Notes: generated by a model from the sequence alone, not told the origin. DNA of 64,000 nucleotides from Lachnospiraceae bacterium AC2029 (GCA_000703065.1 JNLK01000001.1:2440001-2504000); one strand, 5' to 3'; positions 16,395 through 25,417 are shown, numbered from the stretch's first letter. Numbers and translations are program-made.

Positions 16395-19010
16395 ATGGGT
16401 AAACAAAGGACACTTGTAAAACGAGCATTCGGACTGATCCTCAGTCTTGCGCTGGTCCTCGGTCTGATTCCGTGGACGGGCTCGAATGTGTATGCAGCAA
16501 ATGTAGCAGCAGTGGTAATGGTGGACGGAAGCAGCGGGCAGACTCAGTGGTCGACTCTTTCGGATGCATTTGCAAATGCATTGGAGAATGAGTGCACTGT
16601 CACGCTCCTGGATGATGTTACGATACCCGAGAGTGAGACGCTGACGGTCGGCGAGGAGGTTAATTCCTTTAAACTCGATCTGAATGGAAAGGAACTGACG
16701 ATCGAGGGAACACTGACATCTGAAAGTGAGAGCGGAGCATGGGTGATCGTGGACAGTACGGAGCCCGGCGAGCTGACCAGCAGCGGAACCATCGATGTAG
16801 CTATTCAGGGCTTTACAGCGGATACATATACGATATCCGATGGAACCGTCAGCGGTTATTTCACGATTGATGGTGGAACGGCCGTTATCTCAGGCGGTGA
16901 GTTCACGAATGGCCTGATGGTTGAAAACGGAGGATCGGCGAATGTGGACTTCACGATCTCCGGCAGTCCGAAGATTCAGGGACTGGAGCTTTACGCAACG
17001 GAAGGGGATTACAGCCTGGCAATTGCGCTGGAGGGTGGTTACTATGACAGTGATCCGTCTATCGTGGATGACAATACGGCACCATATGTCAAAATTGTAG
17101 GAGAAGTTCAGCAGTACACCGGCGAAATGACCGACTGGGAGGCGGATTCAGATACATATTCATGGAGAATTAAATCTGAAACAGCAGAACCGCTTTCGAT
17201 TGAGGATGCGGAGATCACCATTCCGAAGCAGACCTATACAGGAAGGGCTCTGCAACCGGTTCCGACAGTGGTTCTGAATGGCGCTACGCTGACAAAGGGC
17301 TCCGACTATACCGTTACATACAATAACAATGTAAATGCGGGAAAGGGAACCGCTGTGATTACAGGAGTGGATCCCTACACCGGTAGTCAGGAAGTTCCTT
17401 TTGTCATTGATCCTATGCCGATCTCGGATTGTGAAGCCTGGACGGTTCCGATTTATTCAAAATACACAGGGAAGGCTGTGACACCGGCAGTTAAGCTGTG
17501 GAATTTCGGAGACTATACGCAGCTGGAAGAAGGAACGGATTATACTGTGACCGGTTACAGTAACAATACAAAAGTAGGGGAAGCAACTGCAACTGTCACA
17601 GGAAAAGGTAATTTCAAAGGGACAAAATCTGTTTCGTTCCAGATTATCGACATGAGCAAATATGCGTATTTGCAGCCGACGATCAATTACGTTAAGGTTG
17701 AAAATATTCCGTTAGACTCCAGTGGAAAGGTGGTTAAGGGAGAAGCAAAGATTACCGTCGGATTCAAAGTGGATCCGAAGGTAAAGGAGATGGAATTCTA
17801 TCCTACCGTCACGACAGGATCCAAAACAGCTGTGATCGATTACCCACGGACAACCCAGCGGGCGGAAAGCGGATCAACTCCCGGCAGCTATGAGTGGACA
17901 CCGTCTCCTGCGGATGGAGACAACTGCTTTACCTGGAGCTTTACGGCGACCACGCTTGGAAACGAAGATACACAGACATGGTCAGAATCCAGTGATGGGA
18001 TGGTATATTCAAATGGGGCAAAGGACGGCGATCTGGTTGGTGTATATGCCACAGGCTGCGAAGCTGTAGAGTTTGAAGGCTCCGAGAAGTCACTCTGGCT
18101 TGAATCTGATCCGAGCAATACCATTTCCTTCAAGATGGTAAAGGATAACAAAGGAAAGACATTCACTGCTGCTGAGGAGAAGATTTCCATTTCGGATGCA
18201 ACCATTTCGGCAGTTGCTGACAAGACCTATACCGGCAGTGCGATCAAGCCGGCGCTCACTGTGAAGAATGGTGGAAAGTCCCTGAAGCTGGGAACGGACT
18301 ACACAGTTACATGGTCAAATAATGTCAATGTCGGTACAGCAACAGCAACCCTGACCGGTAAGGGAAATTATAAGGGGACAAGGAAGTGGACATTCAAGAT
18401 CGTTGCCAAGAAGGTGACCCCGACGATCACGCTTTCAAAATACGCCTATGTATATGATGGAAAGCAGAAGACACCTACGGTTACCGTAAAGGTTGATAAT
18501 AAGACCATGAAGAAGGATACTGATTATACCGTAACCTATCCCAGTGGACGAAAGGAAGCGGGCACCTATAAGATATCTGTCAAGATGAAGGGGAACTATA
18601 CAGGAAGTGCTTCAAAATCCTTTACGATCAATAGAGGGAAACAGGTCATTGGAGGAAAAACCTATTTCTATGATGACAAGGGCGTAATGAAGACCGGTTG
18701 GGTTCAGATCGGTAACAAGTGGTATTATTTCAGCAAGACCAAGGCAACACTTGGACAGATGGTGACCGGCTGGTTCCAGGACGGAAAGACCTGGTACTTC
18801 TTTAAGGCAGACGGCACTATGGCATCCGATGAATACTGCAAGGGATACTATCTGAACAAGAACGGTTCCTGGACCTATAAGAGAAAGGCATCATGGAAGA
18901 AGGATTCGAAGGGCTGGTGGTTCGGTGATGGAAAGTGGTATGCAAAGAACTGCAAACTGACCATTGATGGCAAGAAGTATTCCTTTGATGCAAGAGGATA
19001 TCAGAAATAG
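16395..19010 (+). CDS. Secreted cell-wall-binding repeat protein with MBG/Ig-like repeats
   Basis: 871 residues. ATG 16395 is preferred over the in-frame ATG at 16377 because GGAGGT (16381-16386) lies between them at a good distance. Order: signal peptide (about 1-35, VYAANV), a beta-rich region resembling a right-handed helix (about 60-230), then at least four repeats of about 75 residues with the core KTYTG..I.P..TVK and LKxGTDYTV..NNVNVGTATATLTGKGNYKGT, an Ig-like MBG-type module. The C-terminus (about 745-871) carries choline-binding-like repeats such as GWVQIGNKWYYF. Likely a surface adhesin or wall-associated protein, with the C-terminal repeats attaching it to wall polymers. Confidence 0.88.
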   Translation: MGKQRTLVKRAFGLILSLALVLGLIPWTGSNVYAANVAAVVMVDGSSGQTQWSTLSDAFANALENECTVTLLDDVTIPESETLTVGEEVNSFKLDLNGKELTIEGTLTSESESGAWVIVDSTEPGELTSSGTIDVAIQGFTADTYTISDGTVSGYFTIDGGTAVISGGEFTNGLMVENGGSANVDFTISGSPKIQGLELYATEGDYSLAIALEGGYYDSDPSIVDDNTAPYVKIVGEVQQYTGEMTDWEADSDTYSWRIKSETAEPLSIEDAEITIPKQTYTGRALQPVPTVVLNGATLTKGSDYTVTYNNNVNAGKGTAVITGVDPYTGSQEVPFVIDPMPISDCEAWTVPIYSKYTGKAVTPAVKLWNFGDYTQLEEGTDYTVTGYSNNTKVGEATATVTGKGNFKGTKSVSFQIIDMSKYAYLQPTINYVKVENIPLDSSGKVVKGEAKITVGFKVDPKVKEMEFYPTVTTGSKTAVIDYPRTTQRAESGSTPGSYEWTPSPADGDNCFTWSFTATTLGNEDTQTWSESSDGMVYSNGAKDGDLVGVYATGCEAVEFEGSEKSLWLESDPSNTISFKMVKDNKGKTFTAAEEKISISDATISAVADKTYTGSAIKPALTVKNGGKSLKLGTDYTVTWSNNVNVGTATATLTGKGNYKGTRKWTFKIVAKKVTPTITLSKYAYVYDGKQKTPTVTVKVDNKTMKKDTDYTVTYPSGRKEAGTYKISVKMKGNYTGSASKSFTINRGKQVIGGKTYFYDDKGVMKTGWVQIGNKWYYFSKTKATLGQMVTGWFQDGKTWYFFKADGTMASDEYCKGYYLNKNGSWTYKRKASWKKDSKGWWFGDGKWYAKNCKLTIDGKKYSFDARGYQK

Positions 19011-19026
19011 AAATAACTGAAGGGAT

Positions 19027-19057
19027 CAGCGGGTGTTCAGGCCCGCTGGTCTTTTTT
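19027..19057 (+). terminator. Terminator after the MBG-repeat protein gene
   Basis: CAGCGGG (19027-19033) pairs with CCCGCTG (19042-19048), followed by GTCTTTTTT. Confidence 0.85.
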
Positions 19058-19075
19058 GTTGGTCGCGTTTCATTC

Positions 19076-19104
19076 TTGACAGTATCCGGAGGATTCAATA
19101 GAAT
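19076..19104 (+). promoter_or_regulatory. Sigma-A-type promoter for the second cell-wall-binding protein
   Basis: Consensus TTGACA at 19076-19081, 17-base spacer, TAGAAT at 19099-19104, 58 bases before the start codon. No LytTR-type repeat is seen here. Confidence 0.85.
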
Positions 19105-19162
19105 TCTAATTAACAGGGGAGATGGAACAGAAAGCAAGTGAAAGAAGGCAGGGATAAGAACT

Positions 19163-20287
19163 ATGATGAAAATGAAAAAGCATATTTGCAGATGGCTGAT
19201 ACTTATGGTTCTCCTGGCTGTTGTGGTGATCGGTGAAGGTACTATGTCCGAGGCCGCAACGGGAAAATGGAGGCAGAACTCCAAGGGCTGGTATTATCAG
19301 TATTCCGACGGAACCCGGGCGAAGAGTGCGTGGGTAAAGAGCGGAAATAAATGGTACCATTTCAACAAGTACGGATACATGCAGCTTGGCTGGCAGAAGC
19401 TCTCCGGGAAATGGTATTACTTTGGGAAGAACGGTGTCATGAGAGTCGGCTGGCAGAAGATCGGCGGAAAGTGGTATTTCTTCGGCAACGGCGTGATGCA
19501 GACCGGCTGGAAGAAGCTTTCAGGAAAGTGGTATTTCTTCGAGTCAAGCGGTGCCATGAAGACCGGCTGGAAGAAGCTTTCCGGCAAATGGTATTATTTT
19601 GACTCCGAAGGCCGGATGGTAACCGGGAAAAGAACCATCGGTGGTGGCGAATACGTATTCAACAGCAGCGGAGTCATGATCCAGGATGCCAAGTATTACA
19701 ATCTCTACAAGCCGTTCCTGAATGATGTTAAAAATACGGTCCTGAGGGCCCGAAACGCGGGAACATGGTATAGCTTCGATTACACAAGTGAGCTCGAAAC
19801 AAGGTGGGGACTTTGCTTCTATACGGATCCCACATATGGCGGCTTTTCGTATGCATTTGAGGATCTGAACAAGGACGGAACTCCCGAATTGCTGCTGTTT
19901 CTGGGGATCAGTAAGAATGAACGGGAAATCGCTGCCGGATTTACCATTGTGAACGGGAAAATGAAGTCCTTTATGATCGGATGGGCCAGAAATGAATATT
20001 GGATCTGCAAGGACGGGTATATTTATAATCTTGGAAACTCCGGTGGGCAGGCGAACAGTTATACAAAGTATAAGATGGGGAAAAGCCAGCTGACAGTAGT
20101 GGACAATGTCTGCGAAGACTGGGGAACGTATTTTAAAGCGGCGGATGGCAACCTCTATACAACAGGGAAGAAGACGACCATCAGTAAAGCGGAATTTACC
20201 AGAGTCAGTGAAGCATGGTACAAATATGCAACCAATACGAAAAATCAGAAGGATGTTGCTGCTATAACCCTGGTAAAACCGTATTGA
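19163..20287 (+). CDS. Secreted cell-wall-binding repeat protein with DxNxDG domain
   Basis: 374 residues. A signal peptide (about 1-31, MSEAAT cleavage region) is followed by seven or so choline-binding-like repeats of about 20 residues (residues 33-170; core GWxKLSGKWYYFxxxGxM). Adjacent copies in DNA at about 19490-19600 are nearly identical. The C-terminal domain (about 180-374) has a calcium-loop-like DLNKDGTPEL and resembles in outline the C-terminal domain of the SGNH hydrolase at 1291. The enzymatic or binding role of that domain is unknown. It is transcribed alone from a consensus promoter. Confidence 0.87.
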   Translation: MMKMKKHICRWLILMVLLAVVVIGEGTMSEAATGKWRQNSKGWYYQYSDGTRAKSAWVKSGNKWYHFNKYGYMQLGWQKLSGKWYYFGKNGVMRVGWQKIGGKWYFFGNGVMQTGWKKLSGKWYFFESSGAMKTGWKKLSGKWYYFDSEGRMVTGKRTIGGGEYVFNSSGVMIQDAKYYNLYKPFLNDVKNTVLRARNAGTWYSFDYTSELETRWGLCFYTDPTYGGFSYAFEDLNKDGTPELLLFLGISKNEREIAAGFTIVNGKMKSFMIGWARNEYWICKDGYIYNLGNSGGQANSYTKYKMGKSQLTVVDNVCEDWGTYFKAADGNLYTTGKKTTISKAEFTRVSEAWYKYATNTKNQKDVAAITLVKPY

Positions 20288-20341
20288 TCGGCAGTATTCC
20301 GACGTGATGCCGAAATCCGGCGGTTGCTTGGATCTTCCCCG

Positions 20342-20370
20342 TTGACATGCCTGAGGATGAATGCTATAAT
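20342..20370 (+). promoter_or_regulatory. Consensus promoter of the lysine riboswitch-dapA transcript
   Basis: Perfect TTGACA (20342-20347) and TATAAT (20365-20370) with a 17-base spacer; the transcript would start near 20377, eleven bases before the riboswitch. Confidence 0.92.
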
Positions 20371-20387
20371 TTCAGAAAGTTTTAAGT

Positions 20388-20550
20388 AGAGGCGCGGTGA
20401 TCATGAGTCGCACATCTGAGGTTCTGACAACTGTTGAGGATGTGTAAAAGGGTGAACTGCCGAAGCGGGACCGAAGGTCAGAACGGTTTTGCTGGGTCTG
20501 CAGTTAAGAGCTGCAGGACTGTCACCGTAAGGTGGAGTGCTACTTCGGAA
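20388..20550 (+). promoter_or_regulatory. Lysine riboswitch (L box)
   Basis: The leader shows the conserved L-box blocks in order: AGAGGCGCGGTGATCATGAG at 20388, GGGTGAACTGCCGAAGC near 20450, GCTGGGTCTGCAG near 20495, and GGACTGTCACCG with AAGGTGGAGTGCTACTTC ending at 20546. It lies directly before a terminator hairpin and dapA. Lysine binding is expected to favour the terminator and stop dapAB expression. Confidence 0.93.
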
Positions 20551-20578
20551 AAACCTATCATCATGTATGAGAATTTTT

Positions 20579-20615
20579 TTCGGGATAGTGCTTCGCTGTC
20601 CCGAATTTTCATTTT
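20579..20615 (+). terminator. Riboswitch-controlled terminator before dapA
   Basis: TTCGGGATAG (20579-20588) pairs with CTGTCCCGAA (20596-20605) including one G-U pair, followed by TTTTCATTTT. It ends just before the dapA ribosome binding site AAGGAGGAG. Confidence 0.88.
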
Positions 20616-20630
20616 AAGGAGGAGAAGAAA

Positions 20631-21518
20631 ATGGCTATTTTCAAGGGATCAGGAGTTGCACTTGTTACACCGTTCAAGGAGAACCTGGACGTGGATTACG
20701 AACAGCTGAGAAAGCTGTGTGACTGGCATGTGGAGCATGGTACAGACGCGATCATCGTGTGCGGTACGTCCGGTGAGGCGTCCACTTTGACAGAGGAAGA
20801 GCATTCCGAGTGTATCGCAGTGGTTGCAGAGCAGGTTCACGGACGGATTCCGGTCATCGCAGGTACCGGTTCCAATGCAACCTACACGGCGGTAAAGCTC
20901 TCCAAGGAGGCAGAGCAGAGCGGCGTAGACGGACTGCTCATCGTAACCCCGTATTACAATAAGGCGACCCAGCAGGGTCTGATCCGTCATTATACCGAGA
21001 TCGCAGAGGCAGTATCCACTCCGATCATCATGTACAATGTACCGGGTCGTACAGGCTGCAATATCCAGCCGGCAACCGCAGTAGAGCTGGCAAAGAACGT
21101 TGACAATATCGTAGCGATCAAGGAAGCATCCGGAAATATTTCCCAGATCGCAGACCTGGCTTCCATGGCTGACGGCTGCATCGACATTTATTCCGGAAAT
21201 GACGACCAGATCCTTCCGCTGCTGTCTCTTGGCGGAATCGGCGTTATCTCCGTAACCGCAAATATCATTCCGGAGGATACCTCCCGTCTGGTACACAGCT
21301 TCCTGGAGGGCAATATTGAAGAGTCCCGCAGACTGCAGCTGAAGGCTATGGAACTCTGCCACGCTCTCTTCTGTGAGGTAAATCCGATCCCGGTTAAGAA
21401 GGCTGTTGAACTGATGGGCCTTTGCAACGGATACGTTCGTATGCCGCTGACCGAGATGGAAGCAAAGAATGCAGAGCGCCTGAAGAAGGCTATGATTGAA
21501 TACGGTTGCCTGGCGTAG
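20631..21518 (+). CDS. dapA: 4-hydroxy-tetrahydrodipicolinate synthase
   Basis: 295 residues, normal length. DapA condenses pyruvate with aspartate semialdehyde, the first committed step to diaminopimelate and lysine. Motifs: CGTSGEASTLTEEE, the active-site Tyr in MYNVPGRTG, the Schiff-base Lys in AIKEASGN, and GGIGVISVTANI. Control is by the lysine riboswitch directly upstream; dapB follows 49 bases downstream after a short REP-like sequence. The long reading frame on the opposite strand is a coding shadow. Confidence 0.97.
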   Translation: MAIFKGSGVALVTPFKENLDVDYEQLRKLCDWHVEHGTDAIIVCGTSGEASTLTEEEHSECIAVVAEQVHGRIPVIAGTGSNATYTAVKLSKEAEQSGVDGLLIVTPYYNKATQQGLIRHYTEIAEAVSTPIIMYNVPGRTGCNIQPATAVELAKNVDNIVAIKEASGNISQIADLASMADGCIDIYSGNDDQILPLLSLGGIGVISVTANIIPEDTSRLVHSFLEGNIEESRRLQLKAMELCHALFCEVNPIPVKKAVELMGLCNGYVRMPLTEMEAKNAERLKKAMIEYGCLA

Positions 21519-21524
21519 GCCTGT

Positions 21525-21547
21525 CATCCTGAGCAAAGCGAAGGATC
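21525..21547. repeat. REP-like short palindromic fragment between dapA and dapB
   Basis: CATCCTGAGC...GCGAAGGATC is an imperfect dyad. Related fragments occur at 34625, 35559 and 62601, each right after a stop codon. Confidence 0.5.
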
Positions 21548-21567
21548 CTGAAAGAGAGGATACAATT

Positions 21568-22341
21568 ATGACCAGAATTATCATGCACGGCGCTAACGGC
21601 CGTATGGGAAAGGTGATCACCGGACTGGTTGCCACGGATCCGGATGCGGAGATCGTGGCAGGCGTGGACATCGCACCCGGCGATGCACCCTATCCGATCT
21701 ATACCAGCCTGTCGGATGTGAAGGAGGAAGCCGATGTGATCGTCGATTTCTCTTCCTCCAAGATCGTAGATCAGCTGCTGGAAACAGCAGTGGAAAGAAA
21801 CCTGCCGGTGGTTCTCTGCACCACAGGTCTTTCCGAGGAGCAGCTGGCAAATGTAAGAAAGAAATCACAGCAGATCCCGATCCTGAAGTCCGGGAATATG
21901 AGCCTGGGTATCAACACCCTGACCGGTCTCCTGAAGACTGCTACCAAGGTGTTCGGGGATGCAGGCTTTGATGTGGAGATCGTAGAGCGTCATCATAACC
22001 AGAAGCTGGATGCACCCAGCGGAACAGCCATCATGCTGGCGGATGCCATCAATGAAGCCGCAGACGGGAAGTATGAGTATATCTACGACCGCAGCCAGAG
22101 GCGTGAGAAGCGTGACAAGAAGGAACTGGGCATTTCCGCTGTTCGCGGCGGAACCATTCCCGGAACCCACGAGATCATTTTCGCAGGACCGGATGAAGTG
22201 ATCGAGCTTCGTCATATCGCATACTCCCGGAGCATTTTCGGGAACGGCGCGATCAGTGCTGCAAAATATCTTGCAGGCAAGGAGCCGGGGCTGTATGATA
22301 TGAATGACGTGATTGCGGCATTAACGGGGAACAACGAATAG
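21568..22341 (+). CDS. dapB: 4-hydroxy-tetrahydrodipicolinate reductase
   Basis: 257 residues with the start at ATG 21568 (MTRIIMHGANGRMGK), preceded by AGAGAGGA. The frame is open upstream into dapA, but those codons are not homologous to DapB. Motifs: NAD(P)H-binding GANGRMG, the catalytic EIVERHHNQKLDAPSGTA with His and Lys, and C-terminal IFGNGAISAAKYL. It reduces the DapA product with NAD(P)H. It belongs to the same riboswitch-controlled transcript as dapA. Confidence 0.97.
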   Translation: MTRIIMHGANGRMGKVITGLVATDPDAEIVAGVDIAPGDAPYPIYTSLSDVKEEADVIVDFSSSKIVDQLLETAVERNLPVVLCTTGLSEEQLANVRKKSQQIPILKSGNMSLGINTLTGLLKTATKVFGDAGFDVEIVERHHNQKLDAPSGTAIMLADAINEAADGKYEYIYDRSQRREKRDKKELGISAVRGGTIPGTHEIIFAGPDEVIELRHIAYSRSIFGNGAISAAKYLAGKEPGLYDMNDVIAALTGNNE

Positions 22342-22389
22342 GAAGAACCGGCGGATGCCCTGAATCCGAACGGAGTGAGGACACATTTT

Positions 22390-22713
22390 ATGTATCAGGA
22401 CCTTGTAGTACTTTGCAGCGCATCGAAGTACACACAGAAATTCTATCTGAATCCGGACTTTGACAGTCTGCCCGAGCAGGTAAAGCAGGAGCTGAAGATT
22501 GCCTGTGCGCTGTTCACGGAAGAAGTGGGCGGGGTGATCCTGCTGATCTTCGATGAGAAGGGAAATCTGACCATCACCACGGAAGCGGATGAAGGGGATA
22601 TCCTCTATGACGAGATCGGAAGTCACCTTTTGGTGAAGAAGATGCGGGAAGAAAAAAGGGAGCTCTTCGAACAGCTGGAGCAGTATTACGCAGCCTTCTT
22701 CCTGAATGAGTGA
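22390..22713 (+). CDS. DUF6145 family protein
   Basis: A 107-residue soluble acidic protein. It matches the small DUF6145 family found beside dapB in Lachnospiraceae. It starts MYQDLVVLCSASKYTQKFY and ends in a Glu-rich helix. Start ATG 22390 is chosen because GGAGTGAGG lies about ten bases upstream; an alternative GTG is at 22375. Function is unknown; the constant neighbourhood hints at a link to diaminopimelate or peptidoglycan precursor supply. Confidence 0.8.
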   Translation: MYQDLVVLCSASKYTQKFYLNPDFDSLPEQVKQELKIACALFTEEVGGVILLIFDEKGNLTITTEADEGDILYDEIGSHLLVKKMREEKRELFEQLEQYYAAFFLNE

Positions 22714-22788
22714 TGCACTCTGCGGATCATCAGCCGGGGACAGAGTATACTTTGATCCCGGCATCATAAATCTACAGGAGAATTTTCC

Positions 22789-23553
22789 ATGTTATTTGCG
22801 ATCGATGTAGGAAATACAAATATAACCGTCGGGCTTTTCGATGGAAAGGAACTGGTGAAGCAGTTCCGTATGATCACCCAGACCTCCCGTACCTCTGACG
22901 AGTACGGCGTATTCCTGGGGGAGTGGCTCTCCCTGAACGGCTTCGTGATGAACGACATCACGGATGTGGTGATCTCCTCGGTTGTACCTGATATCATGCA
23001 CTCTCTGGTCAGCGGTATCATCAAGTATTTCGATGTGAAGCCGCTCATTATCGCTCCGGGCGTTCGTACGGGGATCAAGATTTCCATTCCGAATCCGAAG
23101 GAGCTGGGTGCCGACCGACTTGTGGATGCAGTGGCAGCCTATGAAATGTATGGCGGCCCCGTGATCGTTGTCGATTTCGGAACCGCGACCACGCACGATC
23201 TGGTGCTGGAGGACGGTACATTTTACGCAGGGGTTACTTCACCCGGTATCCGACTTGCGGCAAATGCTCTCTGGACCGGTACCGCAAAGCTTCCGGAGGT
23301 TGAGATCAAGAAGGTTGACACGATCCTGGGACGCGACACGGTATCCAGTATGCAGGCCGGTATTTACTATGGTTATATCGGACAGACACAGTACATCATC
23401 CGTCAGCTGAAGAAGGAATCCAGACTGGAGAATCTGAAGGTCGTTGCAACCGGCGGACTTGGCAAGCTCATTTCCGAAGCAACGGATGAGATCGATATTT
23501 ATAATCCCGAGCTTACACTTCATGGCCTGAGGATCATTTATGACAAGCAGTGA
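22789..23553 (+). CDS. coaX: Type III pantothenate kinase
   Basis: 254 residues of the ASKHA fold. CoaX phosphorylates pantothenate in the first step of coenzyme A synthesis and, unlike CoaA, is not feedback inhibited. Motifs: [18 protein letters not shown] at the N-terminus, [29 protein letters not shown] and the pyrophosphate loop [24 protein letters not shown] stands before the ATG. It follows DUF6145 by 75 bases and probably belongs to the same transcript. Confidence 0.95.
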   Translation: MLFAIDVGNTNITVGLFDGKELVKQFRMITQTSRTSDEYGVFLGEWLSLNGFVMNDITDVVISSVVPDIMHSLVSGIIKYFDVKPLIIAPGVRTGIKISIPNPKELGADRLVDAVAAYEMYGGPVIVVDFGTATTHDLVLEDGTFYAGVTSPGIRLAANALWTGTAKLPEVEIKKVDTILGRDTVSSMQAGIYYGYIGQTQYIIRQLKKESRLENLKVVATGGLGKLISEATDEIDIYNPELTLHGLRIIYDKQ

Positions 23554-23602
23554 TCTGTTATTTTGAGACGGAGGTCAGGAATCTCAGATCAAATGGATAA
23601 AG

Positions 23603-24553
23603 ATGAAGAAAGAAGATTTTATCGGAAAATTATATCTTGGACCAATGGCAGGCGTGACCGACCTGCCATTTCGTCTTCTTTGCAGGGAGTGCGGTGCGGA
23701 TATCGTCATCACGGAAATGATCAGCGCCAAAGGGCTTTTCTACGGCAGCAAGAACACCCCGCCGCTCCTTGCCACGGAAGAAGGGGACCGGCCGGTGGGC
23801 GTGCAGCTCTTCGGGCGGGAGCCGGAGCTGATGGCCGGCGAGGCGGAGAAGCTGCTGGAGCAGTATCCCTTTGATTTCGTGGATATCAATATGGGCTGTC
23901 CCATGCCGAAGATCGTAAACAACGGTGAGGGGAGCGCCCTGTTGAAGGAGCCGGAGCTGGCGGCGGAGATCGTGAGAGTCATGTCACAACGTTTATCCGT
24001 TCCGGTGACTGTGAAGCTCCGTGCGGGCTTCTCGAAGGGAGAAAGGACTGCACCGGAGGTGGCGAAACGTCTGGAGGACGCCGGAGCTGCAGCCGTTGCG
24101 ATCCATGCAAGAACGAGAGAGGACTACTACCAGGGCACGGCGGACTGGTCCGTGATCCGTGAGGTTCGGGAAGCGGTGAGGATCCCGGTGATCGGAAACG
24201 GAGATATCCGGTGCGGAAAGGATGCTGTACGGATGATGGAGGAGACCGGCTGTGACAGCGTTATGATCGCCCGCGGAGCCCAGGGGAATCCCTGGATCTT
24301 CCGGGAAGTGAAGGCGTATATTACAGACGGAACCGTTCTTCCTCCGGCCACGGCAGAGGAACGGCGGGACTTCCTGACACGGCAGACTCTCCGTATGATC
24401 GATGAAAAGGGAGAGTATATCGGGATCCGTGAGATGAGGAAGCACGTAGCCTGGTATACACAGGGGCTGCCAGGTTCCGCTTCGCTTCGACGGGAAGTGA
24501 ACCAGGTGACGGATACGGAAGGACTTCTTGCCCTGATCGATCGGATCCGGTGA
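23603..24553 (+). CDS. dusB: tRNA-dihydrouridine synthase
   Basis: 316 residues, FMN-dependent Dus family of the DusB type. Motifs: LGPMAGVTDLPFR, DINMGCPMPKIVNNGEGSAL (with the catalytic Cys), VKLRAGF, IHARTREDYYQG for FMN contact and IARGAQGNPWIF. The C-terminal helical domain binds tRNA. The ribosome binding site is weak (GGATAAAG directly before the ATG). It is the last gene of the dapA to dusB run, closed by a terminator. Confidence 0.94.
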   Translation: MKKEDFIGKLYLGPMAGVTDLPFRLLCRECGADIVITEMISAKGLFYGSKNTPPLLATEEGDRPVGVQLFGREPELMAGEAEKLLEQYPFDFVDINMGCPMPKIVNNGEGSALLKEPELAAEIVRVMSQRLSVPVTVKLRAGFSKGERTAPEVAKRLEDAGAAAVAIHARTREDYYQGTADWSVIREVREAVRIPVIGNGDIRCGKDAVRMMEETGCDSVMIARGAQGNPWIFREVKAYITDGTVLPPATAEERRDFLTRQTLRMIDEKGEYIGIREMRKHVAWYTQGLPGSASLRREVNQVTDTEGLLALIDRIR

Positions 24554-24636
24554 AACACGGGAATGATCAGAGGCGCCGGATAAGAATTCGTCTTTGACGG
24601 ACAAGGATCGGAAATGAATATGAGGCGTGATCGTAG

Positions 24637-24670
24637 TGCCCTGCAGAAACGGACTGCAGGGCATTTTCTG
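24637..24670 (+). terminator. Terminator after dusB
   Basis: Ten-base perfect stem: TGCCCTGCAG (24637-24646) with CTGCAGGGCA (24654-24663), loop AAACGGA, tail TTTTCTG. Confidence 0.85.
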
Positions 24671-24716
24671 TGCAAAAAAAGTATCCGGATGCCTGTGCTA
24701 TAACATACTTGTAAGG
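24664..24716 (+). promoter_or_regulatory. Promoter block shared with the paralogue at 26747
   Basis: A 53-base block identical at 48 positions to 26747-26799. It holds an extended -10 element TG-C-TATAAC (TATAAC at 24699-24704) but no good -35. The conserved ACATACTTGTAAGG after it would be the 5' end of the transcript. Confidence 0.7.
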
Positions 24717-24758
24717 AACACAAACACAAAACATAGAAAGGTGAAGGAGGATATGATT

Positions 24759-25370
24759 ATGATGTGCCCGAATTGTGGAAAGGAAAATGTAGATGGAGTA
24801 AACTTTTGTATGGCTTGTGGAACAAGACTGAATGCGGAAACCGCACAGTCCCACAGTTATGAATTAGGTTATGAATATTCAGGACAGGCTTACCCGCAGA
24901 TGCAGCTTGCAACCGCAGGAGCAGGAGCAATGCAGATGGCATACGCAGGTCAGGGATATGTGCAGCCGGCATACGCAGGACAGGCTTACGCACAGCCGGC
25001 ATATGCAGATCAGAGTTATGTAGTACAGGAAAATGCTCAGGATACGATCCCTCAGGGAATGACATATGGAAAGTCCGCCAGCTCCGGACTGGCAGTAGCC
25101 TCTCTGGTATTCGGAATTGTGGCACTGCTCACATCCTTCATCATCGTCCTCGGACTGATCAATGCACTGCTGGCAGTCAGCTTCGGAATCGCAGGTCTTG
25201 TTTCCTGCAAGAAGAACCAGAAGAGCGGCAAGGGTCTCGCCATCGCAGGTCTTATCATGGGAGGCATCGCCCTGATCATCGCGATCGTTGTTATCGTGAA
25301 GGCGCTTGCATTATATAAAGCAGCAGCCGGTGTTGCATCCGGTGCAAAGCAGTTCTTCAAGGGATTCTAA
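24759..25370 (+). CDS. Zinc-ribbon protein with two-helix DUF4190-like membrane domain
   Basis: About 203 residues. The start is one of three close ATGs; 24759 is preferred, eight bases after GAAGGAGG. A zinc ribbon (CPNCG, CMACG) is at the N-terminus. A Gln/Tyr/Ala-rich region with repeats of the type AYAGQ-YAQPAYA follows (about 40-95). Two membrane helices then flank the loop GIAGLVSCKKNQKSGKGLAIAGLIMG, the DUF4190 hallmark. Function is unknown. The gene at 26856 is a paralogue of the second half with the same promoter. Confidence 0.82.
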   Translation: MMCPNCGKENVDGVNFCMACGTRLNAETAQSHSYELGYEYSGQAYPQMQLATAGAGAMQMAYAGQGYVQPAYAGQAYAQPAYADQSYVVQENAQDTIPQGMTYGKSASSGLAVASLVFGIVALLTSFIIVLGLINALLAVSFGIAGLVSCKKNQKSGKGLAIAGLIMGGIALIIAIVVIVKALALYKAAAGVASGAKQFFKGF

Positions 25371-25417
25371 TATGAACGCCCCGGTCAACAGAGACCGGGG
25401 CGTTCATATTAGAATCC
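25362..25417. repeat. Perfect 25-base inverted repeat spanning a stop codon
   Basis: Arms 25362-25386 and 25393-25417 are exact reverse complements around the loop AACAGA. The left arm includes the last codons and the TAA of the DUF4190-like gene. There is no T-run after it, so it is not a standard terminator, although it may block transcription or protect the mRNA end. Confidence 0.9.

Noticed and set aside
20649-21671. A 340-codon minus-strand frame opposite dapA
   Set aside because: It covers a riboswitch-controlled dapA with clear motifs and crosses two gene borders; coding shadow.
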